A stretch of DNA of 64,000 nucleotides from Streptomyces scabiei 87.22 (GCF_000091305.1 NC_013929.1:6014001-6078000); one strand, 5' to 3'; shown: positions 24,212 to 33,212, counted from the stretch's first letter. Translations and numbers: made by a program. The notes: generated from the sequence alone by a model not told the origin.

Positions 24212-24949
24212 TCAGCCGAAGTCCTTGTCCATGTCGATGACCTTGCCCTTGGGGGCCTTGGCCGGAACCGGCTTGTCGAAGTCGGTGAAGACCAGGTCGC
24301 CGGGCTCCTTCGCGGACTTGCTGACGACCCGCAGGAGGTACGGCTCGCCCTTGGTGGCGACGTACAGGGTGTAGCTGTCCTTGCCGTCCTTCTCGCTCAG
24401 GACGATCGCCGGGGTGCCGTCGACCTCGGCGGTCTTGCCGCGCGTGGCGTCGGAGTTGACGTCCTCGAAGTCCGCGAGGACGGTGTCGAGGTCGCAGAAG
24501 CTCGCCATGTCCTTGGAGTCCGCGGAGGTCGCGGACGTCTTGGTCCACTTGCCGGCGAGCATGTCGACGACCATGTCGGCCTCCTCCTTGGAGGAGTCCT
24601 TCGACTGGGCGCGCAGGAAGGCCTCGTCGTACTTCATGTAGAGGGTGTCGCCGACCTTGATCAGCTCGGCCTGGCCCTCGCCGCCCATGCTCATGGTGCC
24701 GGCGCACTCGCCCTTCCGGTTCATCGCCATGTCCATCCGGACCGTGCCGCCGGCGGACTCGTCCTGGATCTCGCCCTTCATCCGGAGCGAGTCGGCGCCC
24801 GAGGTGGCCTTCACGGCCTTGTCGGCGATCTCGCCGCCGGTCAGACCGGCGAACGGGCCGTCCGCCTTGTCCTCGCCGGGCAGGCAGCCGGTGAGCGAGA
24901 AGGTGGCCGCGGCGGCGATGCAGAGAGCGGCGAGTGCGGTGCGACGCAT
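24212..24949 (-). CDS. lipoprotein of the LprG/LppX-like fold
   Basis: 245 residues. Signal peptide with lipobox LTGC and lipidated Cys22. The mature part has the GGEIADKAVKATSGADSLRMKGEI beginning and alternating beta-strands typical of Streptomyces LolA/LprG-like lipoproteins, which bind lipids or serve as envelope sensors. No enzyme motif was seen. ATG 24949 is preceded by a GGGGGAACTCCC stretch that offers a GGGGAA-type site. It diverges from the methylase gene across a region with two inverted repeats, which could control it. Confidence 0.7.
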   Translation of the reverse strand: MRRTALAALCIAAAATFSLTGCLPGEDKADGPFAGLTGGEIADKAVKATSGADSLRMKGEIQDESAGGTVRMDMAMNRKGECAGTMSMGGEGQAELIKVGDTLYMKYDEAFLRAQSKDSSKEEADMVVDMLAGKWTKTSATSADSKDMASFCDLDTVLADFEDVNSDATRGKTAEVDGTPAIVLSEKDGKDSYTLYVATKGEPYLLRVVSKSAKEPGDLVFTDFDKPVPAKAPKGKVIDMDKDFG

Positions 24950-25104
24950 GGGAGTTCCCCCCTGGGAAATCGGTGTGAGCTGTGTGGGACGAGCGGTGGT
25001 GTGGCGCTGCGCGCCGCGGCCTTCCCCCGGTGTGACAGCACGGCAGACGTGTGACCGCCCGGTTGGGGCAGTCCGTCGTTCGATGGGTCAATCAGAGCAG
25101 AGCC

Positions 25105-25130
25105 TGTGAACCGAGTCAACACGGTTCACA
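25105..25130. promoter_or_regulatory. inverted repeat TGTGAACC-N10-GGTTCACA
   Basis: Perfect 8-bp arms (25105-25112 and 25123-25130) between the divergent lipoprotein and methylase genes. It looks like a dimeric repressor site, but I cannot name the regulator. Confidence 0.6.
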
Positions 25131-25142
25131 GATTTGAGTCCG

Positions 25143-25155
25143 TTCACGATGTGAA
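25143..25155. promoter_or_regulatory. inverted repeat TTCAC-GAT-GTGAA
   Basis: A perfect 13-base palindrome 13 bases from the preceding inverted repeat and sharing its GTGAA/TTCAC half-site. A TATGCT -10-like box at 25179-25184 follows, for the methylase gene. Confidence 0.55.
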
Positions 25156-25221
25156 GGGGTAGATCTTGCGCCCGTCGGTATGCTCGACGTCACACCACCA
25201 GGTACGAGGGGAGCCGGGCGC

Positions 25222-27255
25222 GTGCAGGGGAACGGAACAGAGGTCACCGCCGCGGAGATCGCGCGGCTCGCCGGCGTGGGGCGCGCCGCCGTCAGCAACT
25301 GGCGCCGTCGGCATGCCGACTTCCCCAAACCGGTCGGCGGCACCGAGACCAGTCCGGCCTTCGCGCTCGGCGAGGTCGAGGAGTGGCTGCGCCACCAGGG
25401 CAAGCTCGCCGAGGTGCCCCTGAAGGAGCGTGTCTGGCAGCAGGTCACCGGGCACCCGGAAGGACCCGTCACCGCCCTGGTGCACGTGGGCTGCGCACTG
25501 CTCCACCTCCACGAGCGGCCCCTGGCCTGGCTGGAGTCGAGCGCCTGCCCCGACGACGGGCAGCTGGCCCGGGACCTGGCCGAGCCGCTGTGGCAGGTCC
25601 TCGCCCCGCGCCTCGGCCCGTCACCCGAGTCCGCCGTGCCCCGGCCGACGGCCGCCGGGCTGCTGCCCTCGATCCCGCTGCTGCGCGGCGCCACCGAACT
25701 CGCGGCCGACCTGGGCGCGCGGCAGACCTTCGAGTTCCTGCTCGCCCGGCACCTCGACGCCAACCCGCGCCAGTACACGCTCACTCCGGCCGGCCTCGCC
25801 GAGCTGATGGCCGAACTCGCCGGGCCCGCCCGCTCGGTGCTCGACCCGGCCTGCGGCACCGGCGCGCTTCTGCACGCCGTCGCCGCCCGCCCCGGCCAGG
25901 AGCTGTACGGCCAGGACAGCTCCCGCGAACTGGCCGCCCTCACCGCCCTGCGCCTCGCCCTCGGCAGCGGGAACGCCGCGGTCCGCACCGCCGCGGGGGA
26001 CAGCCTCCGCGCGGACGCCCACGAGCCGCTGCGGGCCGAGGCCGTCCTGTGCCACCCGCCGTTCAACGAGCGCAACTGGGGCCACGACGAACTGGCCTAC
26101 GACCCCCGCTGGGAGTACGGCTTCCCGGCCCGTACGGAGTCCGAACTCGCCTGGGTGCAGCACGCGCTGGCCCGTCTTCAGGACGGCGGCACCGCCGTGC
26201 TGCTGATGCCGCCGGCCGTCGCGAGCCGCCGCTCGGGGCGCCGTATCCGTGCCGACCTGCTGCGCCGGGGCGCGCTGCGCGCCGTGATCGCCCTGCCGGT
26301 CGGCGCGGCACCCCCGTACAACATCCCGCTGCACCTGTGGGTGCTGCGCAGGCCCGGCCGGGCCTCCGTGCCGCCCGAGTTGCTGCTCGTCGACACCGGC
26401 CGGCTCGTCCACGAGGGGCGCGGCGGGTCCGACCGGGCGGCCGTCCGCACCGCCGTGCTCGACGCCTGGCGGACCTTCGACCGGACCGGCGAGGTGGCGG
26501 AACAGCCGGGGCTGAGCCGTTCGCTGCCGGTCATCGAACTCCTCGACGACGACGTGGACCTGGCCCCCGCCCGGCATCTGCCGCCCCCGGCCGCGGGCGG
26601 CGGAGCCGAGCAGCTGACCGCCGTGCGCGAACGCCTCGGCGAGACGCTCCGCCTGACCACCGACCTCACACCCGCGCTCGCCGGGGAGGAGGCGGGGTCC
26701 GCGCGCTGGCCGCTCACCACGGTCGGCGAACTCGCGCGCGGGGGAGCCCTGGTGCTGCGCACCGGCGGAAGCGGCCCCCACACGCGCGTCCTCACCGACC
26801 ACGACGTGCTGGCCGGCACGGCACCCTCGGGAACGCTGCCCGGGACCGGCGAGGACCCCGTGCTCGTGGAGGCCGGTGACATCGTCGTGCCCGTCCTCGG
26901 CGGCGGCGGGGTCGCGCGGGTGATCGACGAGGAGACCGCGGGCGCCGCCCTCGGCCGCAACCTCACCCTGCTGCGCCCCGACCGGGCCGCGCTGGACGCG
27001 TGGTTCGTCGCCGGCTTCCTGCGCGGCACCGCCAACAGCCGCCAGGCCAGCAGCTACGCCTCCACCGCGACCCGCCTCGACGTACGCCGCCTCCAACTGC
27101 CCCGGCTGCCCCTGGACCAGCAGCGCCGCTACGGCGAACGCTTCCGCGCCCTCGCCGCCTTCGAGGACGCCCTGCGCCAGGCCGGCCGCCTGGGCGAACG
27201 CCTGGTGAGGGGCATGTACGACGGACTGACGGACGGCACCGTCGCCCCGGACTGA
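25222..27255 (+). CDS. N-6 adenine DNA methylase-like protein with a degenerate catalytic motif
   Basis: 677 residues. An N-terminal helix-turn-helix (about 8-60, AAEIARLAGVGRAAVSNWRRR) precedes a type I-like N6-methyltransferase domain. SAM motif I is VLDPACGTGALLHA at about 206-219. Motif IV is CHPPF at 277-281, whereas active enzymes have (N/D)PP(Y/F). The C-terminal third (about 450-660) resembles an HsdS target-recognition module with conserved VEAGDIVVPVLGGGG. No restriction subunit is near. The protein may bind SAM and DNA without methylating, or tolerate His. GTG 25222 is preceded by GAGGGGAG. Confidence 0.8.
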   Translation: MQGNGTEVTAAEIARLAGVGRAAVSNWRRRHADFPKPVGGTETSPAFALGEVEEWLRHQGKLAEVPLKERVWQQVTGHPEGPVTALVHVGCALLHLHERPLAWLESSACPDDGQLARDLAEPLWQVLAPRLGPSPESAVPRPTAAGLLPSIPLLRGATELAADLGARQTFEFLLARHLDANPRQYTLTPAGLAELMAELAGPARSVLDPACGTGALLHAVAARPGQELYGQDSSRELAALTALRLALGSGNAAVRTAAGDSLRADAHEPLRAEAVLCHPPFNERNWGHDELAYDPRWEYGFPARTESELAWVQHALARLQDGGTAVLLMPPAVASRRSGRRIRADLLRRGALRAVIALPVGAAPPYNIPLHLWVLRRPGRASVPPELLLVDTGRLVHEGRGGSDRAAVRTAVLDAWRTFDRTGEVAEQPGLSRSLPVIELLDDDVDLAPARHLPPPAAGGGAEQLTAVRERLGETLRLTTDLTPALAGEEAGSARWPLTTVGELARGGALVLRTGGSGPHTRVLTDHDVLAGTAPSGTLPGTGEDPVLVEAGDIVVPVLGGGGVARVIDEETAGAALGRNLTLLRPDRAALDAWFVAGFLRGTANSRQASSYASTATRLDVRRLQLPRLPLDQQRRYGERFRALAAFEDALRQAGRLGERLVRGMYDGLTDGTVAPD

Positions 27256-27497
27256 GACCTCGCGGCGGACACCGGAGGGCGCCCGCCCGCCCCGGCCGAC
27301 TCCCGCCGTCAGCCACCGACTCCCGCCAACTCCCGCCACGATCCCGGCTACCGGACGGAACCGCTCCGCCCGTGGCGGCGTGACCAGCACTGCAGTACTA
27401 CAACGGTTGTCCACATCCCTGGACCTCATGTCGTGATCGACCGATACCCTCGGGACGACATCGCGCGTTCACTCTCACCAGGCCCTCAGGAGCAGCC

Positions 27498-28121
27498 ATG
27501 CAAGGCCACGGCTATGCGCCGACACCGCCCCCCGGCCCCGACCAGGGGGGCCAGGTCACACTCCGTGTGATCTTCGTGGTGGTCGCGGTCATGAGCTGTG
27601 GCCTGCTCGCCTGGGCCTGCATGGTGCGGCTCGCCTCGGTGACCCGCAGGCCCCGCGACTGGTGGCTGTTCGCCCTGTCGCTCGTCCACATCGTCGTGAC
27701 GCTGTACATCATCGGCACCGACCCGGGCGAGGAGGAGTTCACCACCTGGCGCGGCGACGTCGGCATGGGACTGCTGTTCGGCGGACTCGTGGCGATCGTC
27801 GCGTACTACCTGTACGCGGACATACGCCACTTCAGCGGCGCCCGGGGGCTCCACGCGTCGCCGTACGCCCAGACCACCGGGTACGCGCAGCAGACCGGCT
27901 ACAACACCGGGCAGAGCGGGTACAGCTACCCGCCCGTCCAGGCCCCCCAGCCCTACACCCCCACGCCGCCGGTCCCGCAGCCGCCCGTCCAGCACCAGGC
28001 CCCGCCGCAGCCCCGGCCCGCCCCGGAGCCGCAGCGCCCCGGGCCCGCCCGCATCGACCAGGTGCGCGCCGAGCTGGACGAGCTGAGTGACTATCTCCGC
28101 AATCACGAAGGAGACCGGTGA
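27498..28121 (+). CDS. small polytopic membrane protein with Tyr/Pro/Gln-rich tail
   Basis: 207 residues. Three membrane helices at about 20-42, 55-73 and 88-107, then a tail rich in YAQ/TGY and PQP repeats to residue 180 and a short charged helix (VRAELDELSDYLRNHE). No enzymatic motif. ATG 27498 follows AGGAG by 6 bases, and a TACCCT -10-like box lies near 27447. Its stop overlaps the GTG of the kinase gene by 4 bases, so the two are translationally coupled. The protein may anchor or sense for the kinase, which lacks a membrane helix; this is inference. Confidence 0.75.
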   Translation: MQGHGYAPTPPPGPDQGGQVTLRVIFVVVAVMSCGLLAWACMVRLASVTRRPRDWWLFALSLVHIVVTLYIIGTDPGEEEFTTWRGDVGMGLLFGGLVAIVAYYLYADIRHFSGARGLHASPYAQTTGYAQQTGYNTGQSGYSYPPVQAPQPYTPTPPVPQPPVQHQAPPQPRPAPEPQRPGPARIDQVRAELDELSDYLRNHEGDR

Positions 28122-29659
28122 CCCAGGGGAAGGGACCCGGACGCCTGATCACCGGCCGCTACGAACTGTCCACGCTCATCGGCCAGGGCGGCATGGGCCA
28201 GGTGTGGACGGCGTACGACCAGCGTCTCGACCGGCGCGTGGCGGTCAAGCTGCTGCGCCCGGACAAGGTCGCGGGCCAGGAGGCCGACGAGCTGCGCCGC
28301 CGCTTCGTGCGCGAGTGCCGCGTCACGGCCCAGGTCGACCACCCCGGCCTGGTGACCGTGCACGACGCGGGCAGCGAGGGCGAGGAGCTGTTCCTCGTCA
28401 TGCAGTACGTCGACGGGGCCGACCTCTCCGACCACCTCGCCGAGCACGACCCGTACCCGTGGCAGTGGGCCGTCTCGGTCGCCGCGCAGCTGTGCGCCGT
28501 GCTGTCGGCCGTGCACGCCGTGCCGATCATCCACCGCGACCTCAAGCCGCGGAACGTCATGGTCAAGCAGGACGGCACGGTCACCGTCCTCGACCTCGGC
28601 GTCGCCTCCGTGATGGACACCGACACCACCCGCCTGACCCACACCGGCTCACCCATCGGAAGCCCCGCCTACATGGCCCCCGAACAGGCCATGGGCGGCG
28701 CGGTCGGCCCCTACACCGACCTGTACGCCCTCGGTGTGCTGATCCACGAACTGCTCAGCGGGAACGTCCCCTTCACCGGCTCCACGGCCCTCGGAGTCCT
28801 GCACCGCCACCTCTACGAGCCCCCGGTCCCGGTCCGCCGGCTGCGCCCCGAGGTCCCGGAGAACCTGGAGGCCCTGGTCCTGCGGCTGCTCTCCAAGGAC
28901 CCGCAGCACCGTCCGTCCTCCGCGCAGGAGACGTACGAACAGCTCCTCCCGCTGCTGCCCGCGCGCGGCATGCCCACCGGCTCCCCGCTCGACCCCACGC
29001 GCCCCTTTCTGCGCCCACACGCCCCCTGGCCGGACCGCGCCCGCATCCCCGCGCCGCAGCCGTCCGCCGTGCCCGACCCCGTGCCCGCCGTCGACAAGCC
29101 CGATGTGGCGGGCGCCGTCGACGAGGTCAAGCGGCTGCTCGGCGAGGGCCGCATCACCCAGGCCGTCGACATCCTCGGCGCGATCCTCCCGGCCGCCGCC
29201 GCCCAGCACGGCGAGCACTCGCCCGTCGTGCGCACCCTGCGCAAGCAGTACGCGGCCACCCTCATGGACGACGGCCAGTACCGCCGCGCCCTGCCCGAGC
29301 TGCGCCGCCTCGCCGACGAGCGGGCCACCGAGGCCGGACAGGCCGACCCCCAGGCCCTGCGCTGGCGCTACGACTCCGCCCAGTGCCTCGAACAGCTCGG
29401 CGAACCGGCCGCGGCCCTCGCCGAGTACCGCTCCCTGCTGCCCTACTACGAGAACCAGTACGTCGGCGGCGACCCCGAACTCGCCCTCGACGTCCGCCGC
29501 CGCATCGGCCACCTGCTGCTCGCCCTCGGCGACCGGGGCGCCGCCCACGAGACCCTGGGCCGCCTGCTGCTCGACGTGGAACGGCTGCGCGGCCCCGGCC
29601 ACCCCCTCGCGGCCGAGGTCCGGCGCACCTTGCAGTGGCTGGGCCAGGTACGCGGCTGA
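28118..29659 (+). CDS. PknB-family serine/threonine protein kinase with TPR-like C-terminus
   Basis: 513 residues. Kinase domain about 15-280: Gly-loop GQGGMG at 22-27, Lys44, catalytic HRDLKPRN at 139-146 (Asp141), APE at 187-189. The metal-binding DFG is DLG (159-161), a tolerated change common in bacteria. After a Pro-rich linker, residues 325-513 form helical repeats resembling TPRs (LRWRYDSAQCLEQLGEPAAALAEYR). There is no transmembrane helix or PASTA domain, so this is a cytosolic kinase. GAAGGAG precedes GTG 28118. It is coupled to the upstream membrane protein. Confidence 0.93.
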   Translation: MTQGKGPGRLITGRYELSTLIGQGGMGQVWTAYDQRLDRRVAVKLLRPDKVAGQEADELRRRFVRECRVTAQVDHPGLVTVHDAGSEGEELFLVMQYVDGADLSDHLAEHDPYPWQWAVSVAAQLCAVLSAVHAVPIIHRDLKPRNVMVKQDGTVTVLDLGVASVMDTDTTRLTHTGSPIGSPAYMAPEQAMGGAVGPYTDLYALGVLIHELLSGNVPFTGSTALGVLHRHLYEPPVPVRRLRPEVPENLEALVLRLLSKDPQHRPSSAQETYEQLLPLLPARGMPTGSPLDPTRPFLRPHAPWPDRARIPAPQPSAVPDPVPAVDKPDVAGAVDEVKRLLGEGRITQAVDILGAILPAAAAQHGEHSPVVRTLRKQYAATLMDDGQYRRALPELRRLADERATEAGQADPQALRWRYDSAQCLEQLGEPAAALAEYRSLLPYYENQYVGGDPELALDVRRRIGHLLLALGDRGAAHETLGRLLLDVERLRGPGHPLAAEVRRTLQWLGQVRG

Positions 29660-29916
29660 GGCGGACGGCGGGCCCCCGCCCGGCGCACGCAGTGGAGGCC
29701 GGGGACGGGCCGCGCCGGGCCGGTGGCGGCGGACTCCTGGAGCGACGGTGCCCGAAGTCGGCGTGAATCGTTGGTCGAATGGCTGGCCGAGAGCAGGGCC
29801 ACTGCCTACCATCGATCACCGCAAGACTTTGTGCGCCCGCCCGTCGCCCGACCACCACCCCTCATCGAGGCGCTGCGCGCCCACACCAGTCTTCACAATC
29901 TCCTCGGGAGGCTTTC

Positions 29917-30594
29917 TTGCACCGCCGCCGTCGCTCCGCGCTCCTCCTCTCCGCAGCGATCGCCGCCGCGGCCCCGCTCCTCACCGCCTGCGGAAACGAC
30001 GCGCATCCCGGCGCGGCGGCCGTCGTCGGCCAGGACCGGATCACGGTCGCGCAGCTGGAGAACAGGGTGAACGAGGTGCGCACCGCCCAGCGCGCCGTCA
30101 GCACGGACGACAGCCAGTACCAGCAGGCCGTCGCCCAGAGCAGCGCCCTCACCCGCAACACCCTGAACGGCATGGTCCTGGAGAAGGTCCTCGACCAGGC
30201 CCTGAAGGACGCCGGCGTGACCGTCACCCGCAAGGAGGTCCAGAAGTACCGGGCCGACCTGGAGGCGCAGGCCGGCGGGGCCGAGGCCCTGGAGACGGCC
30301 TACCTGCAGCGCTACAGCGTCGCCCCGGGGCAGCTGGAGGAGAGCCTCCGCAGCGACGTCGAGGTCCAGAAACTCTCCGCCGCCCTCGGAGCCGACCTCA
30401 ACACCCCGGAGGGCGGCGCCGTCTTCTGGAAGGCGCTCTCCAAGGCGTCGAAGGAACTCGACGTGGACCTCAACCCCCGCTACGGCAGCTGGGGCGTCGA
30501 CCCGTCGTCCGGCAGGGTCGGGCTGGTGGACGCGAAGACACCGTGGCTGAAGGAGGTCACCCGGGCGGCGACGCCGGAGCAGGCGCAGGGGTGA
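29917..30594 (+). CDS. SurA N-terminal-domain lipoprotein (chaperone-like)
   Basis: 225 residues. The start is TTG 29917, chosen because GGGAGG lies 6 bases upstream and the encoded sequence begins a proper lipoprotein signal (HRRRRSALLL ... LLTACGND, lipidated Cys25). Residues 35-150 match the SurA N-terminal chaperone fold (VVGQDRITVAQLENRVNEV). The parvulin isomerase domain is absent. Probably an extracytoplasmic folding helper for secreted proteins. A TACCAT -10-like box lies at 29807-29812. The following gene is mazG, an adjacency also seen in other actinobacteria. Confidence 0.85.
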   Translation: MHRRRRSALLLSAAIAAAAPLLTACGNDAHPGAAAVVGQDRITVAQLENRVNEVRTAQRAVSTDDSQYQQAVAQSSALTRNTLNGMVLEKVLDQALKDAGVTVTRKEVQKYRADLEAQAGGAEALETAYLQRYSVAPGQLEESLRSDVEVQKLSAALGADLNTPEGGAVFWKALSKASKELDVDLNPRYGSWGVDPSSGRVGLVDAKTPWLKEVTRAATPEQAQG

Positions 30595-30676
30595 CCTCCG
30601 GGCCCCCGCCGATGCCCCGGGCGCCTGCCTGTGGACAACTCCGGGGGCCGTCCGTGACGTGGGTTACGTTCGTGGT

Positions 30677-31753
30677 GTGAACGCACACCGCCCCGACGGC
30701 ACCTCCGCCACCACGGCCCCCGAGAGCACGGCCCCCGGCCGGGTCGTCCTGCTCACCACCAGCCACCGGGTCGCGCCCGGCCTGCTCTCCTGGCCGGCCT
30801 GGCAGGCACTGCACGGGGCCGACCGCGTGCTCTGCGCGGACGCGGCGCATCCCCAGCTCCCCTACCTCCGCGAGGCGGGGATCACGGTCGAGCGGGCGGC
30901 CCCGACGGCCGAGGACCTGGTGGACGACTGCGCCGGCGACCGCACGGTGGTCGTGGTGGCCGGCGCCGAGGGCGAGCCCCGCCTCACCGACGGCCTCGCC
31001 CGCCTCGCCGGCTCCGGCCGCGCCCGGATGCCGTCGCTGGAGCTGCTGCCCGCCTCCTACGACCTCCCCGGCGCCCGTCTCCTCGACCTCGTCCAGGTGA
31101 TGGACCGGATCCGCGCGGAGTGCCCCTGGTCCTCGCGGCAGACTCACCGGGGCCTCGCCAAGTACGGCATCGAGGAAGCGTACGAGCTCGTCGAGGCCAT
31201 CGAGGAGGGCGACCGGGACGAACTCCGCGAGGAGCTGGGCGACGTCCTCCTCCAGGTCGTCTTCCACGCCCGCATCGCCGAGGACGACCCCGACGCCCCC
31301 TTCTCCGTCGACGACGTCGCCGCCGGCATCGTCACCAAGCTCATCCACCGCCACCCCCACGTCTTCGGCGACGCGACGGCCACGACCCCGGAAGAGGTCA
31401 AGGCGCACTGGCTGCGCACCAAGGCCGTCGAGAAGCGGCGCGAGTCGGTCACCGACGGCGTACCCCTCGGCCAGCCCGGTCTCGCCCTCGCCGCCAAGCT
31501 CTCCTCGCGCGTCCGCACCGCCGGCCTCGACGTCCCGATACCCGTCGGCGACGACCTCGGCCACCGACTCCTCGCCCTCGCCGCCGACGCCGAGTCCCGG
31601 GGCATCGACCCCGAGGCGGCGCTCCGGGCGGCGGCCCGCGCGTACCGGGACGCGATCCGGATCGCGGAGGGCGTCCACCCGGAACCGGAGGAACGGACGG
31701 AAGCAGACACGGACACGGAAACGGACCCGGAGACGGAGACCGACGGAACCTGA
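30677..31753 (+). CDS. mazG: nucleoside triphosphate pyrophosphohydrolase MazG
   Basis: 358 residues. MazG hydrolyses (d)NTPs to monophosphates, clearing aberrant nucleotides. The core begins with CPWSSRQTH at 149-157 and carries the metal-binding EEAYE (166-170) and EELGD (185-189) motifs. Residues 1-130 are a degenerate tetrapyrrole-methylase-like domain, normal for actinobacterial MazG. The last 25 residues are a repetitive Asp/Glu/Thr tail from ACGGA-like DNA repeats. GTG 30677 has no ribosome-binding site, and a TACGTT -10-like box ends 6 bases before it, so a leaderless mRNA is likely. Confidence 0.93.
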   Translation: MNAHRPDGTSATTAPESTAPGRVVLLTTSHRVAPGLLSWPAWQALHGADRVLCADAAHPQLPYLREAGITVERAAPTAEDLVDDCAGDRTVVVVAGAEGEPRLTDGLARLAGSGRARMPSLELLPASYDLPGARLLDLVQVMDRIRAECPWSSRQTHRGLAKYGIEEAYELVEAIEEGDRDELREELGDVLLQVVFHARIAEDDPDAPFSVDDVAAGIVTKLIHRHPHVFGDATATTPEEVKAHWLRTKAVEKRRESVTDGVPLGQPGLALAAKLSSRVRTAGLDVPIPVGDDLGHRLLALAADAESRGIDPEAALRAAARAYRDAIRIAEGVHPEPEERTEADTDTETDPETETDGT

Positions 31754-31816
31754 ACCGCCGACCGCCGACCGCCGACCGCCGACCGCCGGTAGCCGGTAGC
31801 CGGTAGCCGGTAGCCG
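31754..31816. repeat. two adjoining 7-bp tandem arrays: 5 x ACCGCCG and 4 x GTAGCCG
   Basis: The first array begins one base after the mazG stop codon and runs 31754-31788. The second runs 31789-31816 and both are perfect. They fill the spacer before the leaderless P450 gene. Confidence 0.9.
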
Positions 31817-31879
31817 GTCTCCGTCGCCGGCGCTCCGTCGGCACCCGGGGCACGGGCAGGCCGCCCCGCCGGCGCCGGA

Positions 31880-31885
31880 TACCGT
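31880..31885 (+). promoter_or_regulatory. -10 box of a leaderless promoter for the P450 gene
   Basis: TACCGT ends 6 bases before GTG 31892, with no ribosome-binding site in between, the geometry of leaderless Streptomyces genes. Confidence 0.5.
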
Positions 31886-31891
31886 CGGCGG

Positions 31892-33187
31892 GTGACCAAC
31901 CAGCCCGCACCCAGCTCCGCCGTGCCCACGGGTACCGGCGCGCCCGAGCTCTTCACCTGGGAGTTCGCCACCGACCCCTACCCGGCGTACGCCTGGCTCC
32001 GAGAGCACGCCCCCGTCCACCGGACACGTCTGCCCAGTGGTGTGGAGGCATGGCTGGTCACCCGCTACGGCGACGCGAAGCAGGCCCTCGCCGACGGGAG
32101 GCTGTCGAAGAACCCGGCGCATCACGCCGAGCCCGCGCACGCCAGGGGGAAGACGGGTATTCCCGGTGAGCGCAAGGCCGAGCTGATGACGCATCTGCTG
32201 AACATCGATCCGCCGGACCACACCAGGCTCCGTCGCCTCGTCTCGAAGGCGTTCACGCCCCGCCGGGTCGCCGAGTTCGCCCCCCGGGTCCAGGAGCTGA
32301 CCGACCGGCTCATCGACGGCTTCGCGGACCGGGGGGAGGCCGACCTCATCCACGAGTTCGCCTTCCCCCTGCCCATCTACGCGATCTGCGACCTGCTCGG
32401 CGTCCCCCGCGAGGACCAGGACGACTTCCGGGACTGGGCGGGCATGATGATCCGGCACGGTGGTGGCCCGCGCGGCGGTGTCGCACGGTCGGTGAAGAAG
32501 ATGCGCGGCTATCTCGCCGACCTCATCCACCGCAAGCGGGAGGGGCTCACCGACCACCCCGCGCCCGGCGAGGACCTCATCTCCGCGCTCATCCGCGCCT
32601 CCGACCACGGTGAGCACCTGACCGAGAACGAGGCGGCGGCGATGGCGTTCATCCTGCTGTTCGCCGGGTTCGAGACCACCGTCAACCTCATCGGGAACGG
32701 CACGTACGCCCTCCTCACCCACCCCGAGCAGCGGGCCCGCCTGCAGACCTCCCTCGCCGCCGGGGAGACCGGGCTGCTCGAAACCGGTGTCGAGGAACTC
32801 CTGCGCTACGACGGCCCCGTCGAACTCGCCACCTGGCGCTTCGCGACCGAACCCCTCACCCTCGGCGGGCAGGACATCGCCCCCGGCGACCCCGTCCTCG
32901 TCGTCCTCGCGGCGGCCGACCGCGACCCGGCCCGCTTCGACGACCCCGACACCCTGGACCTCTCCCGCCGTGACAACCAGCACCTCGGCTACGGCCACGG
33001 CATCCACTACTGCCTGGGCGCGCCACTCGCCCGGCTCGAAGGCCAGACCGCACTGGCGACGCTCCTCACCCGCCTCCCGGATCTGCGACTCGCCGTGGAT
33101 TCGGCCGATTTGCGATGGCGAGGAGGTCTCATCATGCGGGGATTGCGCACGCTTCCGGTGGAATTCACCCCGCGGAAGCGGTCATGA
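31892..33187 (+). CDS. cytochrome P450
   Basis: 431 residues. I-helix AGFETT at 258-263 (Glu-Thr for oxygen activation), ExxR in VEELLRYDGP near 297, and heme loop LGYGHGIHYCLG with proximal Cys374. The first residue of that loop is Leu rather than Phe. It is soluble, a class I bacterial P450 needing ferredoxin and reductase, neither of which is adjacent. It resembles the CYP107 group of Streptomyces (from memory). The substrate is unknown. GTG 31892 is leaderless by context. A family of this kind next to the two rpf genes is also what I remember for S. coelicolor. Confidence 0.93.
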   Translation: MTNQPAPSSAVPTGTGAPELFTWEFATDPYPAYAWLREHAPVHRTRLPSGVEAWLVTRYGDAKQALADGRLSKNPAHHAEPAHARGKTGIPGERKAELMTHLLNIDPPDHTRLRRLVSKAFTPRRVAEFAPRVQELTDRLIDGFADRGEADLIHEFAFPLPIYAICDLLGVPREDQDDFRDWAGMMIRHGGGPRGGVARSVKKMRGYLADLIHRKREGLTDHPAPGEDLISALIRASDHGEHLTENEAAAMAFILLFAGFETTVNLIGNGTYALLTHPEQRARLQTSLAAGETGLLETGVEELLRYDGPVELATWRFATEPLTLGGQDIAPGDPVLVVLAAADRDPARFDDPDTLDLSRRDNQHLGYGHGIHYCLGAPLARLEGQTALATLLTRLPDLRLAVDSADLRWRGGLIMRGLRTLPVEFTPRKRS

Positions 33188-33212
33188 GTGCACCGTGATC
33201 GCGCCGTGAGCA

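Noticed and set aside
25222..27255. A complete type I restriction-modification or BREX locus
   Set aside because: Only a methylase-like gene is present. No nuclease/helicase subunit, separate specificity gene or other defence gene is adjacent, and motif IV is degenerate.
31754..31816. The heptamer arrays as a CRISPR array
   Set aside because: They are contiguous 7-bp tandem units without spacers, and no cas genes are near.
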